Shown: in pieces, positions 12,501-26,390 of the stretch
Numbering within the stretch: the first letter of the stretch is position 1
How the letters are laid out: every line of letters begins with the position of its first letter
DNA from: Atrichornis clamosus
Lineage: Eukaryota > Chordata > Aves > Passeriformes > Menuridae
Direction of reading: 5' to 3'
Length of the DNA: 64,000 bases
NCBI GenBank assembly: GCA_013400975.1
Contig: WBMZ01002989.1
Coordinates: forward strand, 1 to 64,000
Translations under genes and position numbers: made by a program
The notes under the pieces: generated by a model
The model's database searches: none
Told to the model about the DNA's origin: nothing
What the model saw: only the letters and a program-made list of their open reading frames with translations

Positions 12501-15500
12501 CTTGCAGCTCTCAGCTTTACTAGATGATGGGAGTTGGAATAGAAGCAGGTAAGCTTGGCACAGCTGTGATCCCACACTGTAATACAAGCATCACAGTATC
12601 TTCTTTCCTGTTAATCAGAAGTGTCAATGCCTTACTTGCTTTGACTTCGAAGTAAGGTAATTGAGAAGTCTGGTATGCCTTTTGATTCAAATATCACATT
12701 TTCTGGCAACTGCTGAGTTGGAGAGCTACATAACTTAAAGACTTTTCCATGTGAGATTTCCATCTCTTTCTGTGATCTACCACCAGTATCACCCAAAATA
12801 AGCACAGAGTGAATGAAAACTAAGATGTGACCCTTTCTTAGGCACAGACTTTTAAGTCTTTAAAGCCCGTGGTCTGAGAAGTGAAAGGTAGATAATATAT
12901 TTAAAAAAATAAAATTATGATGCCATGGAAAAGAAGTAAAAAGGAGTGGCAGTTATGAAACCTGCCTTGTAGACTGACTGTATGGAAATTCTTGGGTCAC
13001 AGTGTGGAGGCAGACATTGCAGCTGCAGAGGGATGAGATTTACACCTTAATGGTCTTGAGTGCTTTTCTGAGTGAATCACAGACGGCAGAAACACTCCCG
13101 ACTCCATTTAAGGCTCCAAGCATGGAAACTAAAGTTTTAACTGTAGATCTGCAAGTGTCCTGAGCCTCTAAAATTGGTCTATTCAGCATGCCTATGCACC
13201 CTAAAGAGGTGACTAATATAAATCTTCCTCCATTTCTCATCATAGTATTCCTGGTGTGGTGGCATCTGCTATTCTTTAGAGACCAAAAGATAAAATATTG
13301 GCACCTCTAACATCTGTAGCCCCTTATAACAATCTTTGCATGTACAAGAGAACATGAAAATGGGTGCTTCCTTTGATATCTTTCATAGCACAGTGTGACT
13401 TCATGGATGAATAATTACAGCTTTTGGCTATATGTTTAGTTTTAGTGGGATTGTAAAATGTCATTTTATTTTTTATTAATGTGTGAGATACCAGCTCTTA
13501 AATTTATAGTTGTTATGTCTAAGTAATGGCTCGTTTGTTGAGATGTGTGAAAACCATACCATGTCTGAGGCAGGAACTACATTGTGGCACTCCATGTAAC
13601 TTAACTATCTCTGCTCAGAAACTTCACGTGGGCCTTTCTTGCTTTCAGTCAGGTTGATACCATGGTTACAGTGCAGTGGGAAGCTCAAGTTGCTAATGTA
13701 AGTGAGGAGAAAATGCAGTCTTGGTTAGGAGAGGTGGTAGTACTTAAGTAGCTGAAAATCATCAAATTAAGAACTTCACACATTTGGACAATATCTTTCC
13801 CTCTTCTGACTTAATGAGAGTACATGGGGTTCATTTAAATTAGAGTAAAGCTCTAAGATCACACACAGTTATGTTGAGAAAACAAGAAATTTGAGTGCCT
13901 GGAGTGGTTTTTGTTTAAAACACAACCATCTCAATTATGGATCAGGTTCAAGACTGTAAGCATGTTTTGACCACAGTCTACCAGTGACCAACATTCATTG
14001 TTGCAGGAATATATCAACAATAAACAAGCCTAAAGGTACAGGTAGGGTGTTTGTTCCTTTTCACCTCCTCTTGGAATGCAGTGCATTGGGAAGGGGGTTC
14101 TGGTGCAGTTGTGTCTGGCCTGGGAGTTGTCCTCTAATACTGCCCATGTGACCGCTGGCACTGCCTGGATGAAGTGTGCTGTCTACTGTCATGATCCCAT
14201 GTGGTCCAGCATGGATGGAAGGCAAGCAGTGGCAAAGTGTATGTTGGAAAGTGAAATCTCTGTGTTAACAATTTATCAGAATGTAGGTTCAGCTGTAATG
14301 TGAAAACTCCTGGATTATGTGGTTTATTGTTCAGAAGGCTATTTGGTAATCTAAACCCTAGCCAAGAAACTTAATCTCTTTGGGCCCATGTTTGATGATC
14401 ACAACCAAGCATGGATTGTATAGTTTACTGATCACATACTGAAATTTTTCTGGTTTTGAAATGGAATGCAAACAATTCTGACAGTATGGTTGCCTGTATG
14501 TTTATTTAGTCACCTCTTACTTTTTTTTTTGTTTTTCTTGAACTAGTTGTCTAACTTCTTTAGAGTTTTTACTTTAAAATGTCTAACAAAGTTCTACAAA
14601 ATATGTTGATGGGTGTCATTTTACTCCAGTAAACCTGGCTATGTAGGATAACTTCTCTCTGTCTTTCAAGAGACCATGGTCTGTGGAGTCTGATCTCATA
14701 GTGGCGTTGTTCAGTATTTCTATATTTTTAATGGCATCTTAATTGGGCTTTTTGCCAGCTTTCTGTAGGAAGATAACAGTTTATGACAGATAATGTCCAG
14801 TAAATGAATTGTGATGTTAGTCCTCTTATTTACCTTTTTATGATGTTGGAAACTCAGATTTGACTTTACTGCAGAAACCTAGAAGGATCTTGGCTCTGTG
14901 AACCACGTGTGCATTCTGCATTCATCATAAGTAACAAGAGGGATGAAGTGCAATTGGTGAAGACTGAGACACCACATGAAAGGCTGGCTTGCTTGTGATT
15001 GCCACTTTGCTACAGTTACTCTGTATTTTAAGTTCCTGCCAATTCCATTGGGAAATGTTCACAGCCCAAAGGCTCAGGAGTCCCTCTCTGCATGCAAGTC
15101 TTCTGAATGTTTAAATGCTATATGAATATTTCACTTGTCTATCAAGTTTTGCTTCTTAAGTATGATTTCTTTAGAAGGAATCAAAACCTTTCCAACTCTG
15201 CTTTACAGATTTTGTTGGCTGTATTTTTCAAGCTGCCTCTCTTAGCATGTGAATTAGATGTACTTGGAATCCTATCCAGCGTTGGGAGATGGCTTACAAA
15301 GTGTGTATATATAAGAAAGAAGAATGTAAGCCATAAAATTTTAGACAAATCTTCAAGTATACATAATTCCATATATTAAGGATCGTGAAATTCTTGCAGG
15401 CAAAAGCATTAGGTGTGGATGTTTATGTTTTGGAAGAGAATTTGTTCTTGCACTTGCAATGCTGTTGGATATACATGCATCCATGTGAAGATCTTAGTAT

Positions 15501-18500
15501 TGTAGGCACTAAAGCATATCAGACCATCTTTGGAAACTCCTAGGATGAAGTCCTAGTTTTGTTGGAGGTAGATTTTCTTAACTGCAGGAAAAGGAATTAG
15601 TGATTTTTACTTTTGGTTGGATTCCTCACTGCCCTATTCCTGAGGCAGCTGTTGAAACTGCCAAAAAGCACTGAGTCAGAGGTTTGCACTGACTAGTCTG
15701 CTGTCGATACAATATCACATTTGCTTTGCAGAACTGGCAGCTAACAGAGTGGCATTTCCTGTTGGAGTGATGAGAAGAATGGCAGGAGACAGGATTTACA
15801 CAGCTGTCTAATGAATATGCTAAAACGTTTTGAGTTATTTTAAAATGTGGCTCTGAAATTCCCCATTTAGCTTATGCAGTTGTGAGGAAATAAATGTAAC
15901 TGCCTACAACGTGGTTAAACACTTCTGGAAGTTGCATTTCCCAGTTGTACAAGGTCACTCCGAGCCTCTGCCTAAGGGGAGGGAGTAATTGATGCTTATG
16001 TGAAGGTTCTTCTCTTCACCCTGTTCTTTTAGTTACTCTGTGTTTTCTACTCTAAAATTCCTCCCATTTTATCCTTCCACCTTTTTGAAATAATTACTCC
16101 TTTTTGCTGAATCCCAGACTCTGAAAAGATGGCACCATTGGTTCCACTTTGTCCTGACAGGGTATATTGGGTGCTTTTTCCAGTTCTTTAGTGACTCTTA
16201 ATGACTTAACCTGCCCAGTAGCCACAGGCAAATGCAGGGGAGAAGACCAGTATGAAAACAACACCTAGACGTATAATAAGGGGAGTGTGATCAGCCTCAG
16301 ACTTCTGCCAGTGCAAGACAATACAGTTTTTAGTGACACGGGCCAGATTTAATGATGAAAGGCAGTGAAGGGGAAAGTGCAATAGCTGAAACCAATGATA
16401 CTGAGGATGCAGACTAGTGCTGGTAATACTGAGGAGGAAAATACTGTGAGCCTGATTGTGAGGAAAGGGGGGGAAAAAAGTAAATAATTTAATCTAATAC
16501 GGATCTTCAGATTTTGCCTGTGTAGCCAGGCGTGTGTGAATGGATGTGTGCAAAAGGCAAACAGTGATGTATTGCTGAGCAGGGAGGAGAGGGCTGAGTA
16601 ATGGGGTGATTTTGCAGCTGTCATAACAAAAGATACGCTGGGTAAAGCTATGAAAAGAAAGTTAACGGGTGATACAGGGCTGCTTTTTGTAGTGTCTGTG
16701 TAGCCTGATTCTACATGTACTAATTGGTAATTGCTCATATGCTTCATGGAGGCTTTTGTATAATTTAGGCTAAGGAATTCTGACCCAAAAGATTTCTCTA
16801 GGTGCAAAATATGAAATAACTAGATGGAAATGGAATAAAGCCAATTTTAAAATGTTGCTTTTTTCATTCAGTGGAAGGACCATTTACAAAGTATATGCAT
16901 CTGTTTTATACTTCAGAATTAATTGTTCAAGCTTTTGATATTATGTATTCAAGAAAAAGTAAAAATTATGTAGAACTTTAATTTACATACAGTAAATCAC
17001 TAGTAAGACTGTTTAGGTGCTTTTGATTATTAAGGCATGAAAATAGTGATAGTTTTTTTCTTGAATTTGTCCTTATTTGGCTCATTTTTGCTTTCAGAAT
17101 CTAATCTAAAAAAATTGCAGAAGCAATAATTAGAAATTTTGTTTTAAAATGTTGGTTAAAATTTATCAGGTTTGATACATGGATTAGGACTGTGGAAGTT
17201 GAGTAATTGGATTGCAAGGGGGAAAAGAAGATGCTGTGTCATCTTGGACTTGTTGCTTTGTGGGATATGTGTGTGTGACTGTGTATATTTGTCTGTTTTA
17301 AGTTCTTTCTCGGTAAAGTATACAGGTATTACAGGCTTAGGTTTTTTCCTTTGTTGTTTTTCTGGCACTATGAAATATGCAGATGGAGCATAACTTTCTT
17401 AGTACCAGCTAGGAGAGAAACTTGTGCTCTGAGGATGTTTGGTTTGTGTTGTGGTTTTGCCTTTGAGTGTGTGCCATGTTGCACATAACCTGGGGCTCTC
17501 TGTGTAAAATGGTTTGATGATCCGGCCGTGGTTGCATTCTGGAAAGCATAACCTGCAGCATCTCTCGAGTGGCAGGAGCAGCCAGGATTCAGGTGTGCTG
17601 TCAGTGTTCTGTGGGTTGTGAGTACTGCGCTGTTGTCAGAAGGCTTCTCTTTCTCTGTCTGTGGATGTTCCTGTGCCTGCTGATTGCAGGAGGGTGGAAG
17701 GAGACAGCTGGACAGCTAAAGCTGTGAAGGTGAGGTACAGCCATGCTGCCTCCACCTGCGTCTGCATTAAATTGTCACAAATATTTTCTGTATGAATGCA
17801 GCCTCTTCAGTCATGTTCCTTGAATCTGAACGTAAACAAAATGTATTTTTATGGGATGGCCTAACAGCATTGAGGGTTTCCTCATCTACACAGCTGGAAA
17901 ACCACATCCGTTCTGGCATGAGCTGGGGGAAGCTATGGGCTCATATCCTGATGAGGTTTGAGTAATTGGTTGAGAATTTATATCTTCCTTCCTTACTGTG
18001 CTTGAGGTGGATACTTGTTTTATTCATACTTTTCCATTAGAGCCACCTTGAGTCAGAGGATATGCACAGAAATGTGGGCTATGGTTTGTTTTTTGAAGAC
18101 AGTGGGCAGTGCAAGCTCTTGCTCAGTTTCCTATGGACTATTTTTTTTTTTTGCATATTTTTCTGATTGCAGCCTATTGTAGTTAGAGGAGTGTGTGAAG
18201 TGTGGGTTTTTATTTATTTAACTGTGGTCATACTTCTGACAATTCCTCTACTGTCTGCAGGCACTGACACATTGACTTTCCGGGGTGTAATGGTTGCTTC
18301 TGGTGATTTGTAAGAGCAAAGCAGTTACAGGGATTCTCATCTGTATATAAGGGTGTACACATCGTGATCACAACACACAAAACATGCAAAAACACACAAA
18401 GAAGTGCTCCCTTCCTATATGCCTGTGCATTCTCCTCTTTCGAAGTGACAATGTGCAGCATACAGCATAATCATGTTGCTATTCCTCTGCCTCTGTTTAA

Positions 18501-19640
18501 TTTGTAGGTCAGTAATTTTGAGTATATAGGTGCAAACATAATGAGAAAATAAGTTAACAGTAATAGGAAATATGTGAGCTACTTCTAAATAAATTATCTT
18601 TCCAGATGTCATGGAATTAACAGATATGGGATTTTTTGCACACAGCATGAATTTCTATCTGCTTTTGCGGGGTGGCCTAGTTTTTGGAAAAATAAGTTTT
18701 TAAGAGAGTTTTAGCATTTCAGAGCAGTAGAGATCTTTTTATATACATGTGTAGAAGTAATTGCTAATCTAAGCTGTGAGTGATTGGCAGATGATGGAAA
18801 AGAAACAGTATTCTTAAGTTTAAATAGCATCAGTTTCTCACTAAAGCACATAAGGAGGACCACAACCAAAGTAATATGACTTAACTATGTATTTTTTAAT
18901 TTTTGTTCAATCTGTGCCTGGGCTGTAACTCTTTACCACTGACAGCAGCACAGACTGTGCTACCTGTTTTAAATTTCTTTTCATGGCATAGATGAGCAAG
19001 GTATAAGGCAAGCACTGATGGCTTAACCTGAAGTAGAGCAGAATGTAGAATAGGGTGCTAGAGATTTCATCTATAGTCTCATTGCTACAGCTGAGAAAAA
19101 AAGAAACAGCATGTCATAGATAATATGACAAAAATAAGTAAAAAATGATTTTTGAAAGTACTTAAATAGCTAATACGTATATGTTTAAATTGCATGTTCT
19201 ATATGAAGGCCATTTGGAAGCACAGGGCAAATGGAAAGCTTGTAGCAGGATACCAAGAAGGAAAGTAATCTCTAATAATAATTTAGCATTCTAAAAGTCA
19301 TCTGAAAAATCTTCCCTGTACATACTGCTAACTGTGACTACAGGCCTATTTTTCTTTTCCTTTCTGGCGCTTTCAGTACCTTTTATATCTTCAGCTGACT
19401 AGCTAAAATATGAACGATCACAAGACTTGGATCTTGGGGGTGGAGAGTGGGGTAGTGAGGAACACCCTCCACAGCAGCATCAGTATTAGTTAAAAACAGA
19501 TAATTCTTGTTGTATGGAAATATGTATGAGCAGCACTTCTTGGATTTGAATGTTTTCAAGTCTTCTGTGTGTATGCTCTATGCTTCTGCCTCTTCAGAGT
19601 TATTTCTGGTTTTCTTCCAGGACAGAACTTTTTAGGAGTT
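12501..19640. other. Noncoding DNA, no gene visible
   Basis: No known coding sequence is recognised. A 152-codon minus-strand frame at 16,349-16,807 has no domain signature and lies in ordinary AT-rich DNA. Exon-shaped segments occur at 12,508-12,548 and 17,690-17,729; both are short and unidentified. A patch at about 17,540-17,780 is somewhat GC-richer than its neighbours. Confidence 0.55.
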
Positions 19641-19740
19641 TGCTGTCTGTGGGGTTTTTGTGGGGAGGAGGGGTTTGGTGCTTTTCTTTGTTTGGTTGTT
19701 TGCTTTTGTTTTTGTGGTTTTGTTTGTTTATTTGTTTTTA
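19641..19740 (+). repeat. GT-only low-complexity tract
   Basis: By hand count this 100-base tract has four A and five C; the other 91 bases are G or T on the + strand, in runs of GGGG, TTTTT and repeated TTTG units. It is not a regular microsatellite. Such strongly G/T-skewed tracts can form R-loops or G-rich secondary structure when transcribed, but no function is shown. Short reading frames across it are compositional artefacts. Confidence 0.85.
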
Positions 19741-20258
19741 AGTTCCTGGCTTCTATTTCAAGATTCCTTTCTGCTGTTTAATAATAGAATTATTCCCTGG
19801 TAGACAACTAAGAAGAGTCTCTGTTAGGGATAAGTCTATGGTTCGTGGGCACAAAGTGTGTGCTACTGGACTTGTGGTTAGCATCACTAGCTTTGTAATG
19901 TAATAGCTAAGATATTCTGTTCCTGGTGCTGGGGTTCAGCCTAATGGGCTGTCTGGAAGGGGCTGCACAGTGCTGTTAGTTTTCAGAGGTGTTCAGTTTG
20001 TAAGTACTCTGCAGTTACCTCACCACATGGTTCCAGTGAACCCCAGAAATAGTAGGACAAGGCAAAACTAGGAAGGACTAGGCTTATGAAAGTAGTAGTG
20101 GAAGAGCTCTGTCTGCAGAGCTCAGGTACTATACAGGAGCGAGTACTCTACACTGATACAGACTGGTGTGGAAGTGCACTTTTAATTCACTCAGCAGGCA
20201 GGAGTCCCAGTGAAGTCATCTGGCACAGTGCTCGAGTTCAGATGACGGGCTGTTCGTT
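19741..20258. other. Noncoding DNA, no gene visible
   Basis: Mixed-composition unique sequence between the GT-rich tract and the short tandem motif. No splice signals paired with a recognisable coding frame were seen. Confidence 0.5.
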
Positions 20259-20398
20259 AATAAATCACCAACACTCCACCAAGGGACCATGGTGATGGGG
20301 AAGAAAGTGAATTGGAGGTGAGTCACAAGGGCCCCACCAACAAACATTTCTTAAGTGGAAAGTATGTATGTGGTGGTGAATCACCAACTCCACCAAAA
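20259..20398. repeat. Degenerate tandem motif, about 58-base spacing, three copies
   Basis: A block of the form TCACCA...TCCACCAA recurs three times. Its TCAC core is at about 20,265, 20,323 and 20,381, and the following CCACC element is near 20,275, 20,333 and 20,390. The first and third copies match best (AATCACCAACACTCCACCAA against AATCACCAACTCCACCAA); the middle one has diverged to GAGTCACAAGGGCCCCACC. Between copies the sequence is only loosely similar. This may be an old minisatellite or part of a decayed LTR; I recognise no family. Confidence 0.45.
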
Positions 20399-23300
20399 GT
20401 CTGTGTGTGCCTGTCCTGATGTTTGTGGGATGACGCGGACCGGTAATGAAAACCTGGGCAAGTGAAGATCAACACCTCTATAGAACACACTGTAAGGTTC
20501 TGGGCCAGTATTTTAAACCTGGGTATGTTCTGTCTAGCTACAAGGAACTGTACTTTTAAGAGGCTCAGTTTTCTGCACTTTAATTCTTAAGACTTTTTTT
20601 TTTTTTTTTTGAAGTGTAATTTCTGTCTGGCCAGGTTCTTGCCTGTAGAAGGCTTTTCTGCAAGATGATGGCACTTGAAGTGTGTAAACTACTTTGAGAT
20701 TTTTGATGTGTAAGGTGCTGTGGTTGACTTACTGACATTTTGAAAGGAAGGGGGAAACAAGCTCCATGTTTTATCTCTTCAATAATGGAGTAAATTAAAA
20801 AAAAGATGTTACCTGATTTTTTGCCCTATGAAATTTTAGTCTAAGATTGATAAAAACATTTTATCAGTGGTGATAAATGTAAAGGCTGATGTAATTCTCA
20901 CATAAATCTATATCAAAATAAAAGAGACTTAGGTACAAGAATTTCCTAAGTAAAGTTAGAATTGGCCAGGTAACTGTATGCCTCCCTCTTCCTCATTTGT
21001 CCTGTCTACTTCATAGGACAGCTGTGTTACTTCCACAATATTGCAGCTTCTCACCTGTCCCGTTCAGTGGCAACTTCTAGTCCTAACAAGGCTTGATCCA
21101 AGATTGTCTGTGCAATCTTTCTTCATGGTGGTTTCCAAATTTTTAATTTGCAAGTAGCTAAAATCTGTAGTGATGTTCACTTGATAGGCTTCTGGAAGAT
21201 ATGTCTGAAGAGTATGTTGGACTTGTGAGTGGCAATACTGATGCTTTTTTCAGTTTCCAAGATAACTTTCCTATAATTAAATGGGGTGCTGATGGCAGTT
21301 AGGTAAAAAAAACTAGGGTTTTCATTATGGGAAGATAGAAGGTCTTGGGTATGTGAAACATTGAGCACTGGGTATTAATTATTGTTAAAATTGAATAGGC
21401 CTTATAAAATGAAATTATTATATGATGAGAAATTACTAGCAAACGTGCATTCTAGACAGCATTTTTTTCACGAGGAGAAACTGGTTTTGTCCCTAGAGAA
21501 AGGAATGTTATTAGCTAATTGAACTTTCTCAGCAAGAAATAAGAAAAAGTGATGTTTACATGTTTACATACTGTTTTTTATGAAAAACAAAGCCTAAACA
21601 AAGAAGAGAAGAAATGGTTGCAACCTGACCCCTGACCAGAATAAATCATTTTTCAAGAGCAATGTGCTCATTGTGAAAGGTTAGTTTTTTTCTGATCTTG
21701 GGGGATTGTTCTTGGAGAATGCAAGGACTTCAGGAATAACCAGAAAATTGTGATGGAGGGATTATAAAGAAGACTTTCCAAAATGCTTTTTAAGACCAGT
21801 GGCTCTGGTAGTGAGGAGTCCTTGTTGTTATACAGAAGGTTTTCTGATAATCTTAGGGACATTGTAACGTGGTGTTTGGGCTGTTAACGTCCACGTCCTG
21901 CCCTGCTCCCAGGGAAGCTCAGTGTGATGGCCTTTGGACCTCAGCTTCTCAGTGTAGGCTGTCCTGGATGCAGGCTGCTGGACTTGGAGCTGTGCTGAGA
22001 AGATGCAGTCATGAAGCGTGCTGTGCTTTGGCCAGACATATGGCATATGGTGTAATAAATGCGAACTTAATATCTACACGATAGTAGTGGTGACTCTCTT
22101 GTATGTGTGCAATGTGCCAAGCATGGCTTTGCATCACTTGGATGGAAGCCTCTTTCATCTTGGGAGTCACCTGTTTCAGAGGCAGCTGGGGACTGCTTCC
22201 AGCTCTTTCAGCACCGGTGAGCTTGTGTAAGCTGATTCCTGTTTGAAACACTCAGCCAAAATGATTAGTAGAGGGTTCCTGGCTCTTCTCAGTGTCTGGC
22301 AAGTGGGTTACGCCTTAGAACAAGTGGAACTGCTCTCCCTGTCTCAGCAATTGTTTGTGGCAAAATGAGGATACGGGAGATGAACAGAATTCCTTTACTG
22401 TGCACCTTAAAGTGATTCCATAAGTGCATGCTTTGTTTCAGTTGCCCTTAATATTTTAGTGACCTTTAAGTCAGTGCTTTTGTGGAGGTGACGATCTGAG
22501 CATAGCACACACGCCTATATATGCTTGCTTTATCCATGCTCATGTTTATATGCTGACTTTATAACTTGCTCGTATACACCATATATCTATATATCTGCTT
22601 TACTTATATTAAAAAATTTGTGGGGTATTTCTTTTTATAATGGCAAGAGCCATCCTATTAAGCATGCTTAGGTTCTTCTGAAGTGGAGTTTTGTGATACC
22701 ATGATTAAACATCTTTTGAATTCTTTTGTGAAGAGAAAGCTGGAGAAAAAGAAACATTATTTCTATTTGCTTTTTTAAAGCATAGCTGTACAGAATAAAG
22801 ACCATTTGTGGTTTTTTTTCTTTAGAAAAATACCCCTCCCAAAAATGAGCCCAATCACATCCTATTTTTCCATGATCACAGCTCAACTTTTTTTTTTAAT
22901 TTTAAAGAACTTGTTTAAAATGCCTGCTGCCTTTTTGAGTGACTAGTGTTATAGATCAATATATCAGAAGAAAATTATTTCTTTTCTGTAAGTGGCATTT
23001 AAAAAGAAAAGTGTGTGAGAGAGTGATCACTATATATACGTATACTTGGAAAAGAAGTAGTATATCTAATAAAGTTTCATATGAACCAGAATATTTCTTT
23101 CATTCCTTACCTTTTCAATGACATAGATAATTTTCATTTAATGTTCCCCCACACACACACTTTGCAGTGAATTGGGATTGCAGCATATAAGCTTTTAGCT
23201 TTGTTTTTGTGCCCAGGTAAGCTGGTAGGAAAGCTCTTTTCAAAGTTGGTGCAGGTGAAAACTCAACATGAGTAACTGGTGAGTTCATGTTTACATTCTT

Positions 23301-26300
23301 TTTGCATAAACTCTAGTAAAAGAAAACCAAAAATGGTGACACACATTTTTACACGTAGAGACGTACACACATGTAGGTCAAAAGAAAAAAGAGGAGGGAA
23401 AGGGAGATACTGAAATGTGCTTTTTAACAACCCGGCACGTGGACATTTTATTAATGCTTGTAACTCTGAGATTAGTATTTATTTCTTTTTAAGAGCAGTG
23501 CTGAGAGTGGTTTCTTTCAGGAGAGGGGATATTGCAATTTCCTGTTCTTCCCTGGGCTTTAACACAGGTAAAAGACTGGAGTACTGGAAGACAAGAAGTG
23601 TTGTCATTTATGTGAAGCATTTTTTTTTGCACATTTCTGTCCAGCATCACAGTAAAACTACTGGAATATATCACAGACTATTAAGTGGCAGATGCCAGAT
23701 AATGATTCTCACTTATTGCTGCTGATTTGAACTGATAGTTTAATTCTGATTATATTTTAAAAGGGCCACATCATGTTTTTCTAGAGCATTTAGTGCATCT
23801 AGTGCTTTTTCATTAGAGTGATGCAAGCATGTGAAGGATTTTATGAATTCAAAAGAAAGAACAATTTTATCCAATAGTTTCAGGCAAAATGTAGAATCCA
23901 GGGTTGATTTGAAGCTCATCTCAATCAGCAGTGTTCAGTTTTGTCCTTTTAAGTCTAATTATTGAATTTAGTTTTATTCAAAATGTAACATAACTAATTA
24001 TATCCCCAATATCCTAATGCAGGATGGTATCAATAGGATAGCCACCAGTACAAATGCCATCCCTGACTTCTCACTCCTGTTTCACTGGGGGTGCTGTTTG
24101 TCTCGTTACACTTGGCACTGGGGTGCACTGTTCATCTACCAGTGCTGCCATGAAATGTCTTTTCATCCTTAGCTTAAATGTAACTATACTTGTTAAAACT
24201 ACCTTTAGAACACTTCTGGAGACACTTGCAGGTCACTGGTGTGAGTCCAGCTAGTATTTCATCATGAATGTGTAATAAAAACAGTGAAATAGTAATGAAA
24301 TAATGATTCAGAATGAGTAAAACCCCCACTGACCCAACAAAGAAAACACAATATGAAGTTTCTGGCCCTGCTGGCATGGGACTCTAGTTAAGGAGGTGAA
24401 AATTGCACAGCCTGTCTCATGCATATAATATGTCCTTTAAACATTTAGAAAATTAATAGATCTAAGAAGATGGTTGGATTAAATGCACTTAGAGCGATAT
24501 AAACAGTATGATGCAACAGTCTGTATCCCTGTTGTTAAGAACATGCTTTGTAGCAGACAAAATACATGGACAATTTGTACTTGTGGTATGCTTATGAAAA
24601 AACAGGTGTGCATGTGAGTAACCTATGAAGTGTAAGAAAAGAAAATGCATGCTTGTGAAGCCAAGACTTTATCAGGATTTCCTCACCTTTAAATGGATTA
24701 CCCAGATACCAGTCAGAGAAAGGCAGGTTGCAGCTTTCTGAAAAATGAAATGCTGTTCATTTAATGGCTGTGCTGCCAAAGACCTGGTCGTGGAGGAGGG
24801 TAATGCTGTGTGTTTGCAGCACTGGGCACCATCAGCCTTTGAAGAGTGGAGTCTGTAACATGCTGGTTAATTTATTTAAAGCTTTGGAACAGATTTTGTT
24901 AATATTACTTGGCTGACTTTCTGCAGGTTACCTGGTGAAGCAGAGTAGGGAAGTGCTGACAGCTCCTTCTCCGAAATGCCGAGATCCAAAATATATTTTA
25001 GTTTTTTGGCTAATGTTTCACGTGTTTAAGCCCTTCAGTTTTTTTCCTCACTGGAACTAATAAAGAGAATTTTTTTGTTGTTGTTAATTAAAGCAGATTC
25101 CCATGTAATCATGACTTCAAGGAGACTGAAGAAAATTACCCAGCTGTCACCCGTGCAGAAAGGTGAGATGGTCAAACTGGATGGTCTAGATCATCTAGAT
25201 TTATAATATTCAACTACAACAACCAATTATAGTGACTGTCTCACAATTTATACCCTTCTCCTATTATTGCAAAGATGTGTAGGGTCCACTGTCACTGGGG
25301 GAGTGGCTGCAGAAGTGAAGTGTCTCGCTAGTGTGGCCAGAGGAAAACCTTTGTGCTGTCCTGATTCCCTTCAGTTTGTTCTTAAGAAGTCATCATTTCA
25401 TTATGTGATTATTGCTCTGGAAGTGGATTATCTCTGGTCAGCTAAACACTATACCTGAGCAGCTAACATGAGACATACAGTAAGCTGCTGAATTGTCAGT
25501 ATGGGTTACTTGTAAAGCATTTTGTTTTATTGAGAATAGGACAGATTATCTGTCCGAAGCTGGTCTCTCCCCTATAACTCTTGAGAGCAAGCATATTCTG
25601 ACAATGGATTTGGCCTAGTTCTTGCAGTGATTGGAAGATCAGGGTTGATTAAAGAGCAGGATTCCTAATTGTCTGTCAAGCTTATCCTGTTTCATTGTGT
25701 TTTGAGGGTTAAAGTCACCATTGCAGTAATTGGTGCTTGCTCAGAGCTCAGTTCCCTTGCATAGTTTTCTGCCAGTCAAAAACTGCTGTGACAGCCTCTG
25801 CTCTTTCCTGATCAGGCATCATGGAGGGATTCAGCTGGCATTATCAGTCCCATATATAATCTATGGCAGGAGAGAAATACAGATAGTTTGAAATTATATT
25901 ATTACAGAGACTTTGTGAAGGAATGTTTGTGTTAGGATGCTACTCTGGGTTTGGTTTTAGCTAATGTATTGTAATGGGCGTGTTTAAAGTAATAAAAACT
26001 TGTCAAAAAATGCAGCCACCTTTAGCAAAACCTTATAAGAGCAGTGCTAACCTTCCTAAGAGCTGACAACCACCAGCAGCCTCTAGCATAAGAACACTTA
26101 AATAAATTCTAATGCCTAAATATCAGGAAACTATTAATGAAGTCAGAGATGCCAATCCTGAAGATCACTTCCAGGGGCTTCTTTGTGCTTCTTACAAATC
26201 ATTACCACTTGAACTCAAAGTTAAGATCATCTTTCTGGGGAAAAAGGGAAAGGCTGATCTGAATCAAAAAAGGAAGGTAATCTAGAAAACCAAAAGTGCT

Positions 26301-26390
26301 GCTATAAAGAACATAGATTAAAAAACATCTTTAGTTCTATTGTGTCATTCCACTTAAGCTAAAATAAATATGAATATATGGTTTTTTAAA
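20399..26390. other. Noncoding DNA, no gene visible
   Basis: AT-rich with GC-richer patches at about 21,870-22,220 and 24,050-24,160, where short ATG frames overlap on both strands without recognisable domains. An exon-shaped 38-base segment lies at 23,217-23,254. A short ACACACACAC run occurs near 23,150-23,160. No mobile element was recognised. Confidence 0.55.
20594..20610. repeat. T17 homopolymer
   Basis: An uninterrupted run of 17 T, the longest T run I found in the window. No flanking retroposon is recognisable in either orientation. Confidence 0.9.

Noticed and set aside
13040..13330. Minus-strand frame resembling a fragment of a viral or other protein
   Set aside because: The translation looks faintly protein-like, but no diagnostic motif could be identified and no neighbouring viral sequence is present, so calling a relic would be guesswork.
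16349..16807. 152-codon minus-strand frame
   Set aside because: Among the longest frames in the window, but its translation shows no domain, signal or membrane pattern I recognise, there is no splice or promoter context, and one or a few frames of this size are expected by chance in 64 kb searched in six frames.
17690..17729. 40-base exon-like segment
   Set aside because: The splice sites are good by eye, but the single open frame of 13 codons is too short to judge and has no compatible neighbour.
23217..23254. 38-base exon-like segment between TTTTTGTGCCCAG and GTGCAG/GTGAAA
   Set aside because: Signals are fair, but it begins with a donor-like GTAAGC and two of three frames are stopped. 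Such pairs occur by chance about once in a few kilobases in introns.
25160..25215. CR1-like TGGTCTAGATCATCTAGAT stretch
   Set aside because: Only a short loose resemblance to the CR1 3' tail, with no terminal repeat or further matching sequence.
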